Origin: Pedobacter sp. V48
Lineage (GTDB): Bacteria > Bacteroidota > Bacteroidia > Sphingobacteriales > Sphingobacteriaceae
Direction of reading: 5' to 3'
Assembly: GCF_000523515.1 (NCBI RefSeq)
Contig: NZ_AWRU01000006.1
Span: 623,557 to 687,556 of the forward strand
Length of the DNA stretch: 64,000 nt
Part shown: in pieces, positions 1-8,953 of the stretch
Numbering within the stretch: position 1 is the first letter of the stretch
Layout of the letters: each line of letters opens with the position of its first letter
Made by a program: the position numbers and the translations under genes
The notes under the pieces: model-generated
Database searches by the model: none
What the model saw: the letters and a program-made list of their open reading frames with translations, nothing else
Told to the model about the DNA's origin: nothing

Positions 1-2
1 AT

Positions 3-1328
3 TATGCCGATAAGTATTTGCTAAATGCAGTTATCAGAACTGATGGTGTTTCCAGGTTTGGTCCTGATTACAAATTTGGTAGTTTCCCATCTGTATCAGG
101 TGCATGGCGTATTAGCAAAGAAGATTTTTTCAAATCATCCTGGATTGATGATCTGAAAATAAGAGCTAACTATGGAACTTTAGGAAGCAGTGATATTGGC
201 GCATATGAATATATGGCTTTTGTTAATACCTTCTCTACAATTCCTATGGGGCCAAACCAAAATCTTCAGTCAGGCTCGACTCAGGTTCAGCTTGCAAACA
301 GAGATTTGCATTGGGAAGAAGTAACTCAGCAAAATTATGGTATTGACGCTGCTTTTCTTCACAACAAACTTTCAATCAGTGCCGAATACTTTATTTCGAA
401 AACAGACGGAGTATTAATCCGCTATCCATTACTTATTTCTACTGGTAATGATGGTGGAAATCCTTTTGTAAACGGGGGGATATTAGGTAACAGAGGTTTT
501 GAGTTTACTGCAACATATGCCGAAAACTCAACGGAATTTAAATACAATGTTACTGCAAACTTAACCACGCTAAATAACAAAGTACTGGGTTTAGGCTATA
601 ACAAAAACAAAACTTTTGTTGGCAATACAGTTACCGAGGTTGGCCAGCCAATTGGTATGTGGTATGTACTGCAAACAGATGGTTTATTCCAGAACGCTAA
701 TGAAGTTGCCAGTTATAAAAATGCTAGCGGTAAAGTTATTCAGCCTGCCGCTCAACCTGGCGATATTCGTTATAAGGATAATGATGGTGACGGTGAAATC
801 ACAAACAAGGATAAAGTAGTTGTTGGAAGTCCATGGGCCGATTATGAGTTGGGTCTAAACATCGGAGCTTCATATAAAGGGTTTGAATTTTCTATGGACT
901 GGTTTGGTTCTTTTGGATCAAAAGTGTTTAACGGGCCAAGAAGTGTAATGGATAATTTCTCAGACAATTCTAACTATCGTGCCGGTGTTCAACCATGGAC
1001 ACCGGAAAATCCTAACACAAGTGTACCCCGTGCTTTTTATAGCAGTACCATCAATGCCAGAGGCGATACCGATCGTTGGCTGGAAAATGGAAGTTTTGCA
1101 CGTATGAAATACATTGGTATCTCTTATAACATCCCAAATACACTGTTAAAAAGAATAGGATTTAATAATGCCAAGGTGATCCTTTCCGGACAAAATCTGA
1201 TCACTATCACTAAGTATACAGGCCTTGATCCTGAATTTAGTAACGGAAGTGTTTTTGAAAAAGGATTTGACTTTGGTGCATTCCCTAATTTAAGAACAGT
1301 ATCTCTTGGTTTAAACTTCGGATTTTAA
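3..1328 (+). CDS. SusC/RagA-family TonB-dependent receptor, C-terminal part
   Basis: This is the C-terminal part of a SusC-type outer-membrane transporter, which imports oligosaccharides with TonB energy and a SusD lid. The frame is open from base 3, so the gene is cut by the window edge; about 441 residues of the usual 1000 or so are present. What remains is barrel: alternating aromatic strands, the family motif LNAVIRTDGVSRFG near the start, a TGLDPEF motif near the end, and a terminal strand ending in an aromatic residue (LNFGF), as in BAM substrates. SusD follows after 10 bases, the standard pairing. The plug domain, TonB box and any carboxypeptidase-like extension lie outside the window. 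Family assignment is secure; the substrate is inferred only from the downstream enzymes. Confidence 0.96.
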   Translation, partial: YADKYLLNAVIRTDGVSRFGPDYKFGSFPSVSGAWRISKEDFFKSSWIDDLKIRANYGTLGSSDIGAYEYMAFVNTFSTIPMGPNQNLQSGSTQVQLANRDLHWEEVTQQNYGIDAAFLHNKLSISAEYFISKTDGVLIRYPLLISTGNDGGNPFVNGGILGNRGFEFTATYAENSTEFKYNVTANLTTLNNKVLGLGYNKNKTFVGNTVTEVGQPIGMWYVLQTDGLFQNANEVASYKNASGKVIQPAAQPGDIRYKDNDGDGEITNKDKVVVGSPWADYELGLNIGASYKGFEFSMDWFGSFGSKVFNGPRSVMDNFSDNSNYRAGVQPWTPENPNTSVPRAFYSSTINARGDTDRWLENGSFARMKYIGISYNIPNTLLKRIGFNNAKVILSGQNLITITKYTGLDPEFSNGSVFEKGFDFGAFPNLRTVSLGLNFGF

Positions 1329-1338
1329 TATTAGAAAC

Positions 1339-2868
1339 ATGAAAAAGATAATTTCAAAAATATTAGTGCTTAGTGCACTCGTCCTGATGTTCTCCTGTAA
1401 AAAGTCGTTGTTAGATCAGGACAACCCAAATACACTAACAGTTGACCAGTTCTGGAAAACTGAAAGCGATGCCCAAAAGGGAGTAAATGCTGCATATGCC
1501 ATGTTTTATCAAAATGGCGGATGGAACAGGTGGATCTATTTTAGGCTCGATTTAACTTCTGATGAAGGATGGAGCAATAGTCCTTGGACTGAGCTTGGCG
1601 ATTGGACTCGTTTCCAGTATATCAATTACAATTTCTGGGAAGGTAATGTAAACACTTACAGAGATACATATAAAGCGATTTTCAGATGTAATCAGGTATT
1701 AACCTATGTGCCGGATATTCCTTTTGCTGATGCCAAAAAGAAAGCAGAAATACTTGCACAGGCTAAGTTCCTAAGGGGATTTTATTATTACTACGCGGCG
1801 ATATTGTGGGAGAACTTTCCTATTGTAACTACCATTCAAACACCAACAGATTTACCTGAACAAAGCTCTTTAGCTCAGGTGTGGGGACAGGTAGAAAAAG
1901 ACCTTACAGAGGCAAGTGCCGACCTCCCTGAACAGTGGACAGGAAATGAGACAGGCCGTGCTACAAAAGGCGCAGCACAAGCATTATTGGGTAAAGCACT
2001 GATGCAGCAACATAAATGGGCCGATGCTAAAACTGCTTTTGACTATCTGGTTACTGGTGCAGGTAAAAATTATTATGATCTTGTTGATTATAAAGATAAC
2101 TTCAGGGCAGAAAACGAAAATAACAAAGAATCTGTTTTTGAAATTCAATTTTCAGATGTCAATAAGTCTGCAGAAGGAGACGGACCTAGTGCAAATGTGG
2201 GTAGTAACCGTGCGCAGTTTTTTGCACCTAGAAGTATAGGATGGTCAGATGGACAAGCCAGATTCTGGTTGGTTAATGAGTTTAAAAAAGAGAAAACTAC
2301 TGATAACAAAATTGATCCAAGGTTAAGATATACATTATTCTACCCTGGCCTTGAAGCTGATTTTGGCGACAAGACTTATGGCAGAAGTTGGGCGTGGGGT
2401 GCCGATGAAGCCTGGTTCAAAAAATACTCACGTGACTATATGCGCAGTAATGAAGATTATTTTAATCAGGTTAACAACAGGGTAATTCGCTTTGCCGATG
2501 TTTTACTGATGTATGCAGAAGCATTGAATGAGCTTGGGCAAACAGCCGATGCTTATCAATACGTAAACCGTGTACGCAGCAGGGTAAATATGGCTGGCCT
2601 GGCTACTGCTTACCCTGCAATTGGCAACAATAAAGACCTGTTCAGAGAGCGATTGAAGGTGGAAAGAAGCTTAGAGCTTTGTGGTGAAAGTGTTAGATGG
2701 GCCGATTTAAAAAGATGGGGCGATCTTGACAACAAAGCGAATGTAGATAAAGTTGCATTACGCGATCCTGACTTTAAGAACTTCGTTGTAGGAAAACACA
2801 TCAGACTGCCATTGCCACAGGTCGAAGTAGACAATAACACTAATCTTTCACAGAACCCCAATTATTAA
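1339..2868 (+). CDS. SusD/RagB-family glycan-binding outer-membrane lipoprotein
   Basis: This surface lipoprotein closes over the SusC barrel and captures the glycan. The N-terminus is a lipoprotein signal with the cysteine at residue 20 (LMFSC). Residues from about 25 to 230 form the TPR-rich SusD-like part, including the QAKFLRGFYYY helix. The conserved C-terminal helix RFADVLLMYAEALNELG lies near residue 383, followed by the RVR and ERLKVERSLELCGE motifs typical of the family. At 509 residues it is full length. It lies 10 bases after susC and 10 bases before a GH43 gene, so the genes are probably cotranscribed. Sequence divergence within the family prevents a substrate call. Confidence 0.96.
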   Translation: MKKIISKILVLSALVLMFSCKKSLLDQDNPNTLTVDQFWKTESDAQKGVNAAYAMFYQNGGWNRWIYFRLDLTSDEGWSNSPWTELGDWTRFQYINYNFWEGNVNTYRDTYKAIFRCNQVLTYVPDIPFADAKKKAEILAQAKFLRGFYYYYAAILWENFPIVTTIQTPTDLPEQSSLAQVWGQVEKDLTEASADLPEQWTGNETGRATKGAAQALLGKALMQQHKWADAKTAFDYLVTGAGKNYYDLVDYKDNFRAENENNKESVFEIQFSDVNKSAEGDGPSANVGSNRAQFFAPRSIGWSDGQARFWLVNEFKKEKTTDNKIDPRLRYTLFYPGLEADFGDKTYGRSWAWGADEAWFKKYSRDYMRSNEDYFNQVNNRVIRFADVLLMYAEALNELGQTADAYQYVNRVRSRVNMAGLATAYPAIGNNKDLFRERLKVERSLELCGESVRWADLKRWGDLDNKANVDKVALRDPDFKNFVVGKHIRLPLPQVEVDNNTNLSQNPNY

Positions 2869-2878
2869 TTCAGAAACT

Positions 2879-3943
2879 ATGTTTTTAAGAAGTGTAACCG
2901 TTATTCTGCTATTGCAAGCTATAGTTGGTTGTAGCAAGAGCCAGAAAAAATCTGTGCCTGATAAAGACAAGCCTGCGCCTGCTATAACCACATTCACAAA
3001 TCCCTTGCTTAGCAGTGGACCGGATCCATGGGTTATCCGAAAGGATGGGTATTACTATTATATGAATACCCAGGGAACCCAGGTTTCTATACGTAAAACA
3101 AAAGCCCTTTCGCAGTTAAACAGGGCGGAGGTTACGGTGGCTTATAAGGCCCCTGCATCAGGTGCAGATTCGAAGAATATATGGGCACCAGAACTACATT
3201 TTCTGAACAACAAATGGTACATCTATTATACCGCCGGATCGTCCGGAGATTTATCTACCCAGCGCATGTTTGTTCTCGAAAACAGTAATACCGATCCTAC
3301 AAAAGGCACCTGGATAGTAAAGGGACAGATAAGGGATAACAATGCTGATTTTTTTGCCATTGATGCTACGGTGTTCTCTAACAATGGTAAAAATTACATT
3401 ATCTGGAGCGGACATATCTCAGCAACTGATAATACCCAGCGGTTATATATTGCACAGTTAGCCGATCAACCATGGAAGATGGCTACAGCAAGAGCAGAGA
3501 TTTCTACTCCAACCTACGACTGGGAAAAGATAGGTTTACCTCATGTAAATGAAGGGCCCGAAATTCTAACCAACAAGAATGGCAGAACCTTTCTGATATT
3601 TTCGGCCAGTGGTTGCTGGACAGATGATTATTCCTTGGGTATGATCAGTTTAAAAGAGAATGGCGATCCGCTGAAGCCGGCAGATTGGACCAAAACAGAT
3701 AAACCGGTGTTTACTAAGAAACCGGAAAGCGGAGCTTACGGACCGGGCCATAATAGCTTTTTTAAATCACCCGATGGAACGGAAGACTGGATTCTCTACC
3801 ATGCTAATCCCAGAGCGGGGTTAGCATGTTCTAACGACCGTAGTCCAAGGATGCAGAAGTTTAGCTGGAATGCCGATGGAACACCAAATTTTGGTGAACC
3901 TGTAAAGATCGATACGCCAATCCTAAAACCTTCAGGTGAATGA
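2879..3943 (+). CDS. GH43-family glycosidase, lipoprotein
   Basis: This is a five-bladed propeller glycosidase of family GH43, whose members mostly remove arabinofuranose or xylose. A short lipoprotein signal ends at Cys18 (AIVGC), so the enzyme is probably anchored in an outer leaflet. The three expected catalytic residues are visible: Asp49 in GPDPW, Asp162 in FAIDATVF and Glu225 in VNEGPE. The motif IWAPELHFLNNKWYIYYTAG is typical of blade 2. The 354-residue length fits a single catalytic domain with no carbohydrate-binding module. The stop codon overlaps the next start as ATGA, so translation is probably coupled. Activity on arabinan or arabinoxylan side chains is inferred from family and neighbours. 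Confidence 0.92.
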   Translation: MFLRSVTVILLLQAIVGCSKSQKKSVPDKDKPAPAITTFTNPLLSSGPDPWVIRKDGYYYYMNTQGTQVSIRKTKALSQLNRAEVTVAYKAPASGADSKNIWAPELHFLNNKWYIYYTAGSSGDLSTQRMFVLENSNTDPTKGTWIVKGQIRDNNADFFAIDATVFSNNGKNYIIWSGHISATDNTQRLYIAQLADQPWKMATARAEISTPTYDWEKIGLPHVNEGPEILTNKNGRTFLIFSASGCWTDDYSLGMISLKENGDPLKPADWTKTDKPVFTKKPESGAYGPGHNSFFKSPDGTEDWILYHANPRAGLACSNDRSPRMQKFSWNADGTPNFGEPVKIDTPILKPSGE

Positions 3944-6000
3944 AAGTAGCTGTCCAAATCTGTACTATAGCACAGTTCTGCGCACTGTTGTCTTATGGCT
4001 GCGGTAAAAAGAACGAAACGGTTGGTGTTCCGCAAAAGCCATCTGTTAAAAGCCATATCGAATGGGATTATAATACCTTAAAAAAAGTTTCATCATCTGA
4101 TGCAGGCGAAAGGTATTGCGGATATGCCAGGATGATTCAATTGCAAGATCAATCGCTGTTAGCCATATATGAGGCCGATGGAAATATTGTTACTGTTAAA
4201 AGTGCCGATCTGGGAGCTACCTGGTCGGCACCTGTTTCAGTTGCCCAACGTGCCAATGGCACAAATATGTCTGTCCCGGATATATTGGAATTAAAAGATC
4301 ATTCTTTGCTGGCTTGCTATAATCCAAGACCATATGATATTTCGCCTTCCAGAAAATTCGGTATCCGCACCAAGAAAAGCTATGATGGCGGACTAACTTG
4401 GAAAGACGAGAAGCTGCTTTATGAAGCAGGATATGAATTTAAGAATGGATGTTGGGAGCCATCAGCTGTGCAACTGCCCAATGGAGAGATTCAGTTATAC
4501 TTTGCAAATGAAGGAGACTATCTAAATTCCGATGAGCAGAATATCTCCATGCTACGTTCCAGTGATAACGGAAAAACATGGACTGAAAAACCTCAAATTG
4601 TAAGTTTCAGAACAGGGAAACGAGATGGCATGCCGGTGCCCTTATTGCTTAATAATGGAAAAGAAACTGTATTTGCTATAGAAGACAACGGATTTGATAC
4701 TTTTAAACCTTATATCATCAGAAATACTTTAAAAGACAATTGGGCAAACACTGTAGATGCTGGCAGCCCCAACCGAAGCTATGCGCTGGCAGATAAAATT
4801 GCCGATAATATCTATGCAGGCGCGCCTTATTTAAGGCAATTAAAAACCGGAGAAACCATACTTTCCTATCAAGGTACCGAAGGCCGTACCAATAAAATGG
4901 AATTTGCAGACATGAAGGTGGTTATTGGAGATGATCAAGCCCGTAATTTTAATAGAAAATCTACACCATTCATAATCCCGGCAAACAAATCGTGCTTATG
5001 GAGTAGTGTAGCTATTTTAAACGACAATACTATTGTTGCGGTAACCAGCACAAATGCCTATTCTAACCATTCTGAAATCTGGATGATCAAAGGACGTTTG
5101 GTGCAAGACCCGATAGCACTTGCCGATCCTACTATATTTCTGGATAACGACAAGTATTACTTGTATGGCACGAGTAGTGATATGGGCTTTGAGGTATATG
5201 AATCATCGGATTTAAAGAACTGGAAAGGTCCTGTAGGTAAAAACAAGGGTTTCGCTCTTGTAAAGGGAGAATCTTTTGGGAGTAAAGGCTTTTGGGCTCC
5301 GCAGGTTTTTAAACATAAAAATGCTTATTACATGGCCTACACCGCTGATGAACAGATTGCAATAGCAAAAAGTGATAGCCCACTGGGGCCTTTTAAGCAG
5401 GAGCAAATAAAGTCGCTATCGGGTATTGGTAAACAGATAGATCCCTTTGTGTATTTTGATACCGATGGTAAAACCTATATGTACCATGTAAAGCTCAAAG
5501 AAGGCAACAGGATTTTTGTTTCTGAGATGAAACCTGATCTTTCTGATGTATTGCAGGAAACTACCAAGGAGTGTATCAGTGGCGTACTTGCATGGGAAAA
5601 CACAGAGAAAACAGATTGGCCGGTTACCGAAGGGCCAACGGTAATAAAACATAAGAATTTGTATTACCTGATCTATTCTGCAAACGATTTTCGCAATAAG
5701 GATTACGCAGTAGGTTATGCCACTTCAACTTCGCCTATGGGCCCATGGAAAAAATATGCAGGCAGCCCGATCATAAGCAGAGAGAAATTAAAGCAAAACG
5801 GAACAGGACATGGCGATTTGTTTACCGATAAATCGGGAAATTACAAATATGTAATGCATACTCACCATTCTGCTACAAAAGTCTCGCCGCGGTCAACCGG
5901 AATTATAGATGTAAAGTTTGCCAGAGGCGATGAAGCTGATGTGCTACAAGCCGATGAATCGACATTTAAACTTCTTTTTACTGATGCTGAAACCAAATAA
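3940..6000 (+). CDS. Bimodular BNR/GH93-like plus GH43 glycosidase, lipoprotein
   Basis: This 686-residue protein joins two propellers. Residues from about 30 to 385 carry BNR/Asp-box motifs (SADLGATW, SYDGGLTW, SSDNGKTW) and resemble sialidase-fold enzymes, including GH93 exo-arabinanases. Residues from about 388 to 680 form a GH43 domain with Asp396 (LADPT), Asp501 (QIDPF) and Glu564 (VTEGPT). The N-terminus has a short hydrophobic stretch ending at Cys21 (SYGC), a plausible lipoprotein signal with a non-standard Tyr at -2. The start overlaps the previous stop by four bases. Together the modules suggest release of arabinose or arabinobiose from arabinan. The first module could instead be another BNR hydrolase; the GH43 half is firm. 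Confidence 0.85.
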   Translation: MKVAVQICTIAQFCALLSYGCGKKNETVGVPQKPSVKSHIEWDYNTLKKVSSSDAGERYCGYARMIQLQDQSLLAIYEADGNIVTVKSADLGATWSAPVSVAQRANGTNMSVPDILELKDHSLLACYNPRPYDISPSRKFGIRTKKSYDGGLTWKDEKLLYEAGYEFKNGCWEPSAVQLPNGEIQLYFANEGDYLNSDEQNISMLRSSDNGKTWTEKPQIVSFRTGKRDGMPVPLLLNNGKETVFAIEDNGFDTFKPYIIRNTLKDNWANTVDAGSPNRSYALADKIADNIYAGAPYLRQLKTGETILSYQGTEGRTNKMEFADMKVVIGDDQARNFNRKSTPFIIPANKSCLWSSVAILNDNTIVAVTSTNAYSNHSEIWMIKGRLVQDPIALADPTIFLDNDKYYLYGTSSDMGFEVYESSDLKNWKGPVGKNKGFALVKGESFGSKGFWAPQVFKHKNAYYMAYTADEQIAIAKSDSPLGPFKQEQIKSLSGIGKQIDPFVYFDTDGKTYMYHVKLKEGNRIFVSEMKPDLSDVLQETTKECISGVLAWENTEKTDWPVTEGPTVIKHKNLYYLIYSANDFRNKDYAVGYATSTSPMGPWKKYAGSPIISREKLKQNGTGHGDLFTDKSGNYKYVMHTHHSATKVSPRSTGIIDVKFARGDEADVLQADESTFKLLFTDAETK

Positions 6001-6065
6001 AAACACCACATTTAATAAACATACAGAATGAACAAATCACTAAATTATAACTAGAACCTTTTAAA

Positions 6066-7169
6066 ATGAGAAATCTAAGAACCTATTATCTAGCACTATG
6101 CTTGCTTGGGCTCACGTTTCAGTCGTGCGTACAAAAACCTGCAGATCAAACATCACAAACAGAACAAAAGCCAAGAGAAATATGGACTGTAGAACAGGCC
6201 AACAAATGGTACGAGCAATGGGGCTGGTTAAGAGGCAGCGACTTTATACCAAGTACTGCAATCAATCAATTAGAAATGTGGCAAAAGGAAACTTTTGACC
6301 CGACAACTATTGATAAGGAATTAGGTTATGCTGAAGGAATTGGAATGAACTCAATGCGTGTTTACCTGCACCATGCTGCCTGGCAACAAGATAAAGATGG
6401 CTTTAAAGGAAGGGTAAAACAGTATCTGGATATCGCCGATAAGCACCACATCTCTACCTTGTTTGTGCTATTTGATGATTGCTGGAACCCAACTTTTAAA
6501 ACCGGAAAACAACCGGAACCAAAAATTGGTATTCACAATTCCGGTTGGGTAAGAGACCCGGGAGATTTATATTATCAGGACTCTACGCTTGTAGATACGC
6601 TTGAAACGTATGTTAAAGATGTATTGACAACGTTTAAAGACGATAAACGCATTGTACTTTGGGATCTTTATAATGAGCCTGGAAATTCAAACTATGGAAA
6701 CAAAAGCATGGATTTGCTTAAAAAAGTATTTGAATGGGGTCGCACGGTTAACCCTAGTCAGCCACTTTCTGTAGGAGTATGGAAATTAGATTTGAAAGAA
6801 CTTTCAGATTATCAGATTCAGAATTCTGATGTAACCACTTATCATAATTATGGCGATGTAAAGGATCACCAAAAATGGATTGATACACTTAGAAGTGTTT
6901 CTAAACGCCCACTTATCTGTACTGAATATATGGCAAGATCGAGAAACAGCTTATTCAGTAACATTATGCCTATCCTTAAAAAAGAAAATATTGGTGCTTA
7001 CAATTGGGGCTTAGTTGCAGGAAAAACCAATACTATTTATGCATGGGATAGCCCAATGCCTGATGGAAAAGAACCTAAACTATGGTTTCATGATATTTTC
7101 AGAAAAGACGGAAGCCCATATAAAAAAGCAGAGATCGATTCTATAAAAATGCTTACTGGAAAACAGTAA
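6066..7169 (+). CDS. GH5-like (clan A TIM-barrel) glycoside hydrolase, lipoprotein
   Basis: This 367-residue protein resembles GH5-type beta-glycanases. The lipoprotein signal ends at Cys21 (FQSC). The barrel begins with a WTVEQANKWYEQWGW segment and carries the strand-4 motif DLYNEPGN with the acid/base Glu204. A strand-7 nucleophile candidate, Glu287, lies in ICTEYMAR. An aromatic tryptophan in AYNWGLVAGK fits strand 8. It follows the GH93/GH43 gene by 65 bases with no terminator seen, so it probably belongs to the same locus. Database names for this type are often cellulase or 1,4-beta-xylanase, but specificity cannot be read from sequence. Within an arabinose-directed locus it may cut a backbone. 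Confidence 0.85.
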   Translation: MRNLRTYYLALCLLGLTFQSCVQKPADQTSQTEQKPREIWTVEQANKWYEQWGWLRGSDFIPSTAINQLEMWQKETFDPTTIDKELGYAEGIGMNSMRVYLHHAAWQQDKDGFKGRVKQYLDIADKHHISTLFVLFDDCWNPTFKTGKQPEPKIGIHNSGWVRDPGDLYYQDSTLVDTLETYVKDVLTTFKDDKRIVLWDLYNEPGNSNYGNKSMDLLKKVFEWGRTVNPSQPLSVGVWKLDLKELSDYQIQNSDVTTYHNYGDVKDHQKWIDTLRSVSKRPLICTEYMARSRNSLFSNIMPILKKENIGAYNWGLVAGKTNTIYAWDSPMPDGKEPKLWFHDIFRKDGSPYKKAEIDSIKMLTGKQ

Positions 7170-7194
7170 GCGCTTATTAAAATTTAGTTACCAT

Positions 7195-7234
7195 GGTCGT
7201 CATTCCCTTTGGTTATCCAAAGGAGATGACGACC
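7195..7234. repeat. Imperfect 18-bp inverted repeat (hairpin)
   Basis: Arms GGTCGTCATTCCCTTTGG and CCAAAGGAGATGACGACC are complementary apart from two central positions, with a 4-base loop (TTAT). The hairpin lies 25 bases after the last gene of the glycan locus. It lacks a following T-run, so it looks more like a dispersed palindromic repeat or a processing or stability structure than a standard terminator. Confidence 0.75.
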
Positions 7235-7471
7235 TTTAAGCTACCTCTTGTTGGGCTTAATCAAGGCAGATTAATGATTTGGAGCAGATTGCTTCGGAAA
7301 ACACGCATTTTTCCCCAAACCAGTCTCGAGCCAGGGTTAACGCAGGCCATACCGAGCTCGATAAAAGGACCATTGTTGATCAGAAAATAAATACACTTAT
7401 AAAGCAAATAAATGCACTTATAAAGCATAAATTATTGTATGTTCATTGATGAAAATCAACATGTTTTGTAA
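7235..7471 (+). other. Gene-free stretch with possible coding remnant
   Basis: About 300 bases separate the GH5-like gene from the MutS-like gene. After the hairpin, the frame opening just after a stop at 7258-7260 reads for about 60 codons through DLEQIASENTHF and ends with repeated TLIKQINALIKH residues before a stop near 7448. It has no good start and no family I recognise. It may be the tail of a decayed gene or chance. The end of the stretch contains a 21-bp tandem duplication. Confidence 0.3.
7385..7426. repeat. Tandem duplication of 21 bp
   Basis: Two adjacent 21-base units, AAATAAATACACTTATAAAGC and the same unit with G for the ninth base, lie head to tail 46 bases before the MutS-like start. 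With only two units this is a small tandem duplication and not a CRISPR array. Confidence 0.9.
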
Positions 7472-8815
7472 ATGGTTCCATTTGACATCGATAATCAAAC
7501 TTTAAACGATCTGGAGATATTTGAAAAAGCCACAAGTGAAAAGTGCATTTTCTCGTTTTTCGACTTCAGCTCAACAATAGGAGGGAAAGAGAAGTTAAGG
7601 AGCCTTTTTAATCATCCTCAAACTGATATTCAGATAATTGAAGAGAGAAAAAATCTTATTCAATATCTGTTGAAGTATAATAAAACTATAACCTTCGATA
7701 AGGAAGCACTTGATTTCATTGAATTTTACTTCCGTCAAAATGATAAACCCAATCGGCCGAGAGCTTTAGATATTATAGGGATTACTTCCAGATTTTTCTT
7801 TAAGAACAGTCAGCAACAGTATTTAAGACAACGCGGGGCTCAGGAAGTATTAAAGCTGATCCATTTATTATATGATTTTTGTAGCGAATTAGTTATTGAG
7901 AACGCTCCTGAACTACTAAAATTACTCCACAATAAAGTTCATGGAATTATAGACAGGCAGCCCGGCATTAAGCACCATAATCAATTAAGACCTGGCGCTT
8001 TTAAACTTTTGGATTTAGAGAAATATGATTTTATAATCAGAAATTCAGAGGTTACAGAAATTAAGGAACTTCTGGAAATTTGTTATTCGTTAGATGCCTA
8101 TTTATCCGTTGCAAAATCTGCAAGAACTTACGGTTTGTCATTTCCGGTATTCAATTCTTCAAAGGACAGATCCATTGTCATAAAAGGGGTATTTCATTTA
8201 TTTGTGAAGCACCCAATACCCAACAACATCGATTTCAGTACTGATAAAAATGTTTGTTTCATTACAGGAGTAAATATGGCAGGGAAATCGACCTTGCTAA
8301 AATCTATTGCAATATCCATATATCTGGCCCATTTGGGCTTTCCTGTTCCTGCAGAAAGTATGGAGACAAGCATTTTTGATGGCCTCATTACTACTATCAA
8401 TCTTTCAGATAATTTGAATCAGGGATATAGCCACTTTTATAATGAGGTGTTAAGGGTAAAGCAAGTTGCACAAAAAGTAACCACATCTAAGAATATGGTG
8501 GTTATATTTGATGAGCTGTTTAGAGGAACGAATGTAAAAGATGCCTACGATGCTTCACTTTCCATCATAACAGCGTTTAGCCAGATCAGAGGGAGTTTTT
8601 TTGTTATTTCAACACATATTATTGAAGTGGCTAAAGAGCTAAATGATAACAGTAATATTAATTTCCGGTTTTTGGAAACTAGAATAATAGATGGAAAACC
8701 CATGTTTACTCATGAGCTGAAAGAAGGTATAACTGATGAACGCATGGGCATGTGGATAATTGAAAATGAGGGGATAATGGAAATATTGAACAATATGACA
8801 GATTGTAACAAATAA
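7472..8815 (+). CDS. MutS-family ATPase lacking the mismatch-recognition domain
   Basis: This protein carries a C-terminal MutS domain V ATPase. The Walker A motif TGVNMAGKST lies at residues 265-274 (Lys272), and Walker B with catalytic Glu is IFDELFRGTN (Asp347, Glu348). A STH motif follows at ISTHIIEV. The first 230 residues are helical and resemble the MutS core and lever region. There is no N-terminal mismatch-binding domain with the Phe-x-Glu motif, and no Smr nuclease domain. At 447 residues it is half the length of MutS. Such short MutS-like ATPases are common in Bacteroidota and have no settled role. The start is an ATG preceded by an A-rich leader. Confidence 0.85.
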   Translation: MVPFDIDNQTLNDLEIFEKATSEKCIFSFFDFSSTIGGKEKLRSLFNHPQTDIQIIEERKNLIQYLLKYNKTITFDKEALDFIEFYFRQNDKPNRPRALDIIGITSRFFFKNSQQQYLRQRGAQEVLKLIHLLYDFCSELVIENAPELLKLLHNKVHGIIDRQPGIKHHNQLRPGAFKLLDLEKYDFIIRNSEVTEIKELLEICYSLDAYLSVAKSARTYGLSFPVFNSSKDRSIVIKGVFHLFVKHPIPNNIDFSTDKNVCFITGVNMAGKSTLLKSIAISIYLAHLGFPVPAESMETSIFDGLITTINLSDNLNQGYSHFYNEVLRVKQVAQKVTTSKNMVVIFDELFRGTNVKDAYDASLSIITAFSQIRGSFFVISTHIIEVAKELNDNSNINFRFLETRIIDGKPMFTHELKEGITDERMGMWIIENEGIMEILNNMTDCNK

Positions 8816-8842
8816 ATGCCCGCCAGATTTAAGTATTTATGG

Positions 8843-8850
8843 TAATTTTG
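8843..8850 (+). promoter_or_regulatory. Candidate -7 element for fabF
   Basis: TAATTTTG matches the Bacteroidota -7 consensus TAnnTTTG and lies about 104 bases before the chosen fabF start. I see no clear TTTG at the expected -33 position, so the call is weak. Confidence 0.4.
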
Positions 8851-8953
8851 CAAGCAAGCATCAGGTGGTTATTGCCCGTGCCGGAACAATTAATAACGAA
8901 ATAACTCGGTGAGTTTAAACAAACGCACCGCTAAATATAAAATAGAAGTGAAT

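Noticed and set aside
7193..7390. 65-codon frame inside the gap after the GH5-like gene
   Set aside because: It starts within the hairpin, has no family-like sequence and overlaps a different frame that looks more protein-like.
7385..7426. Possible CRISPR-type repeat
   Set aside because: Only two adjacent units without spacers; it is a tandem duplication.
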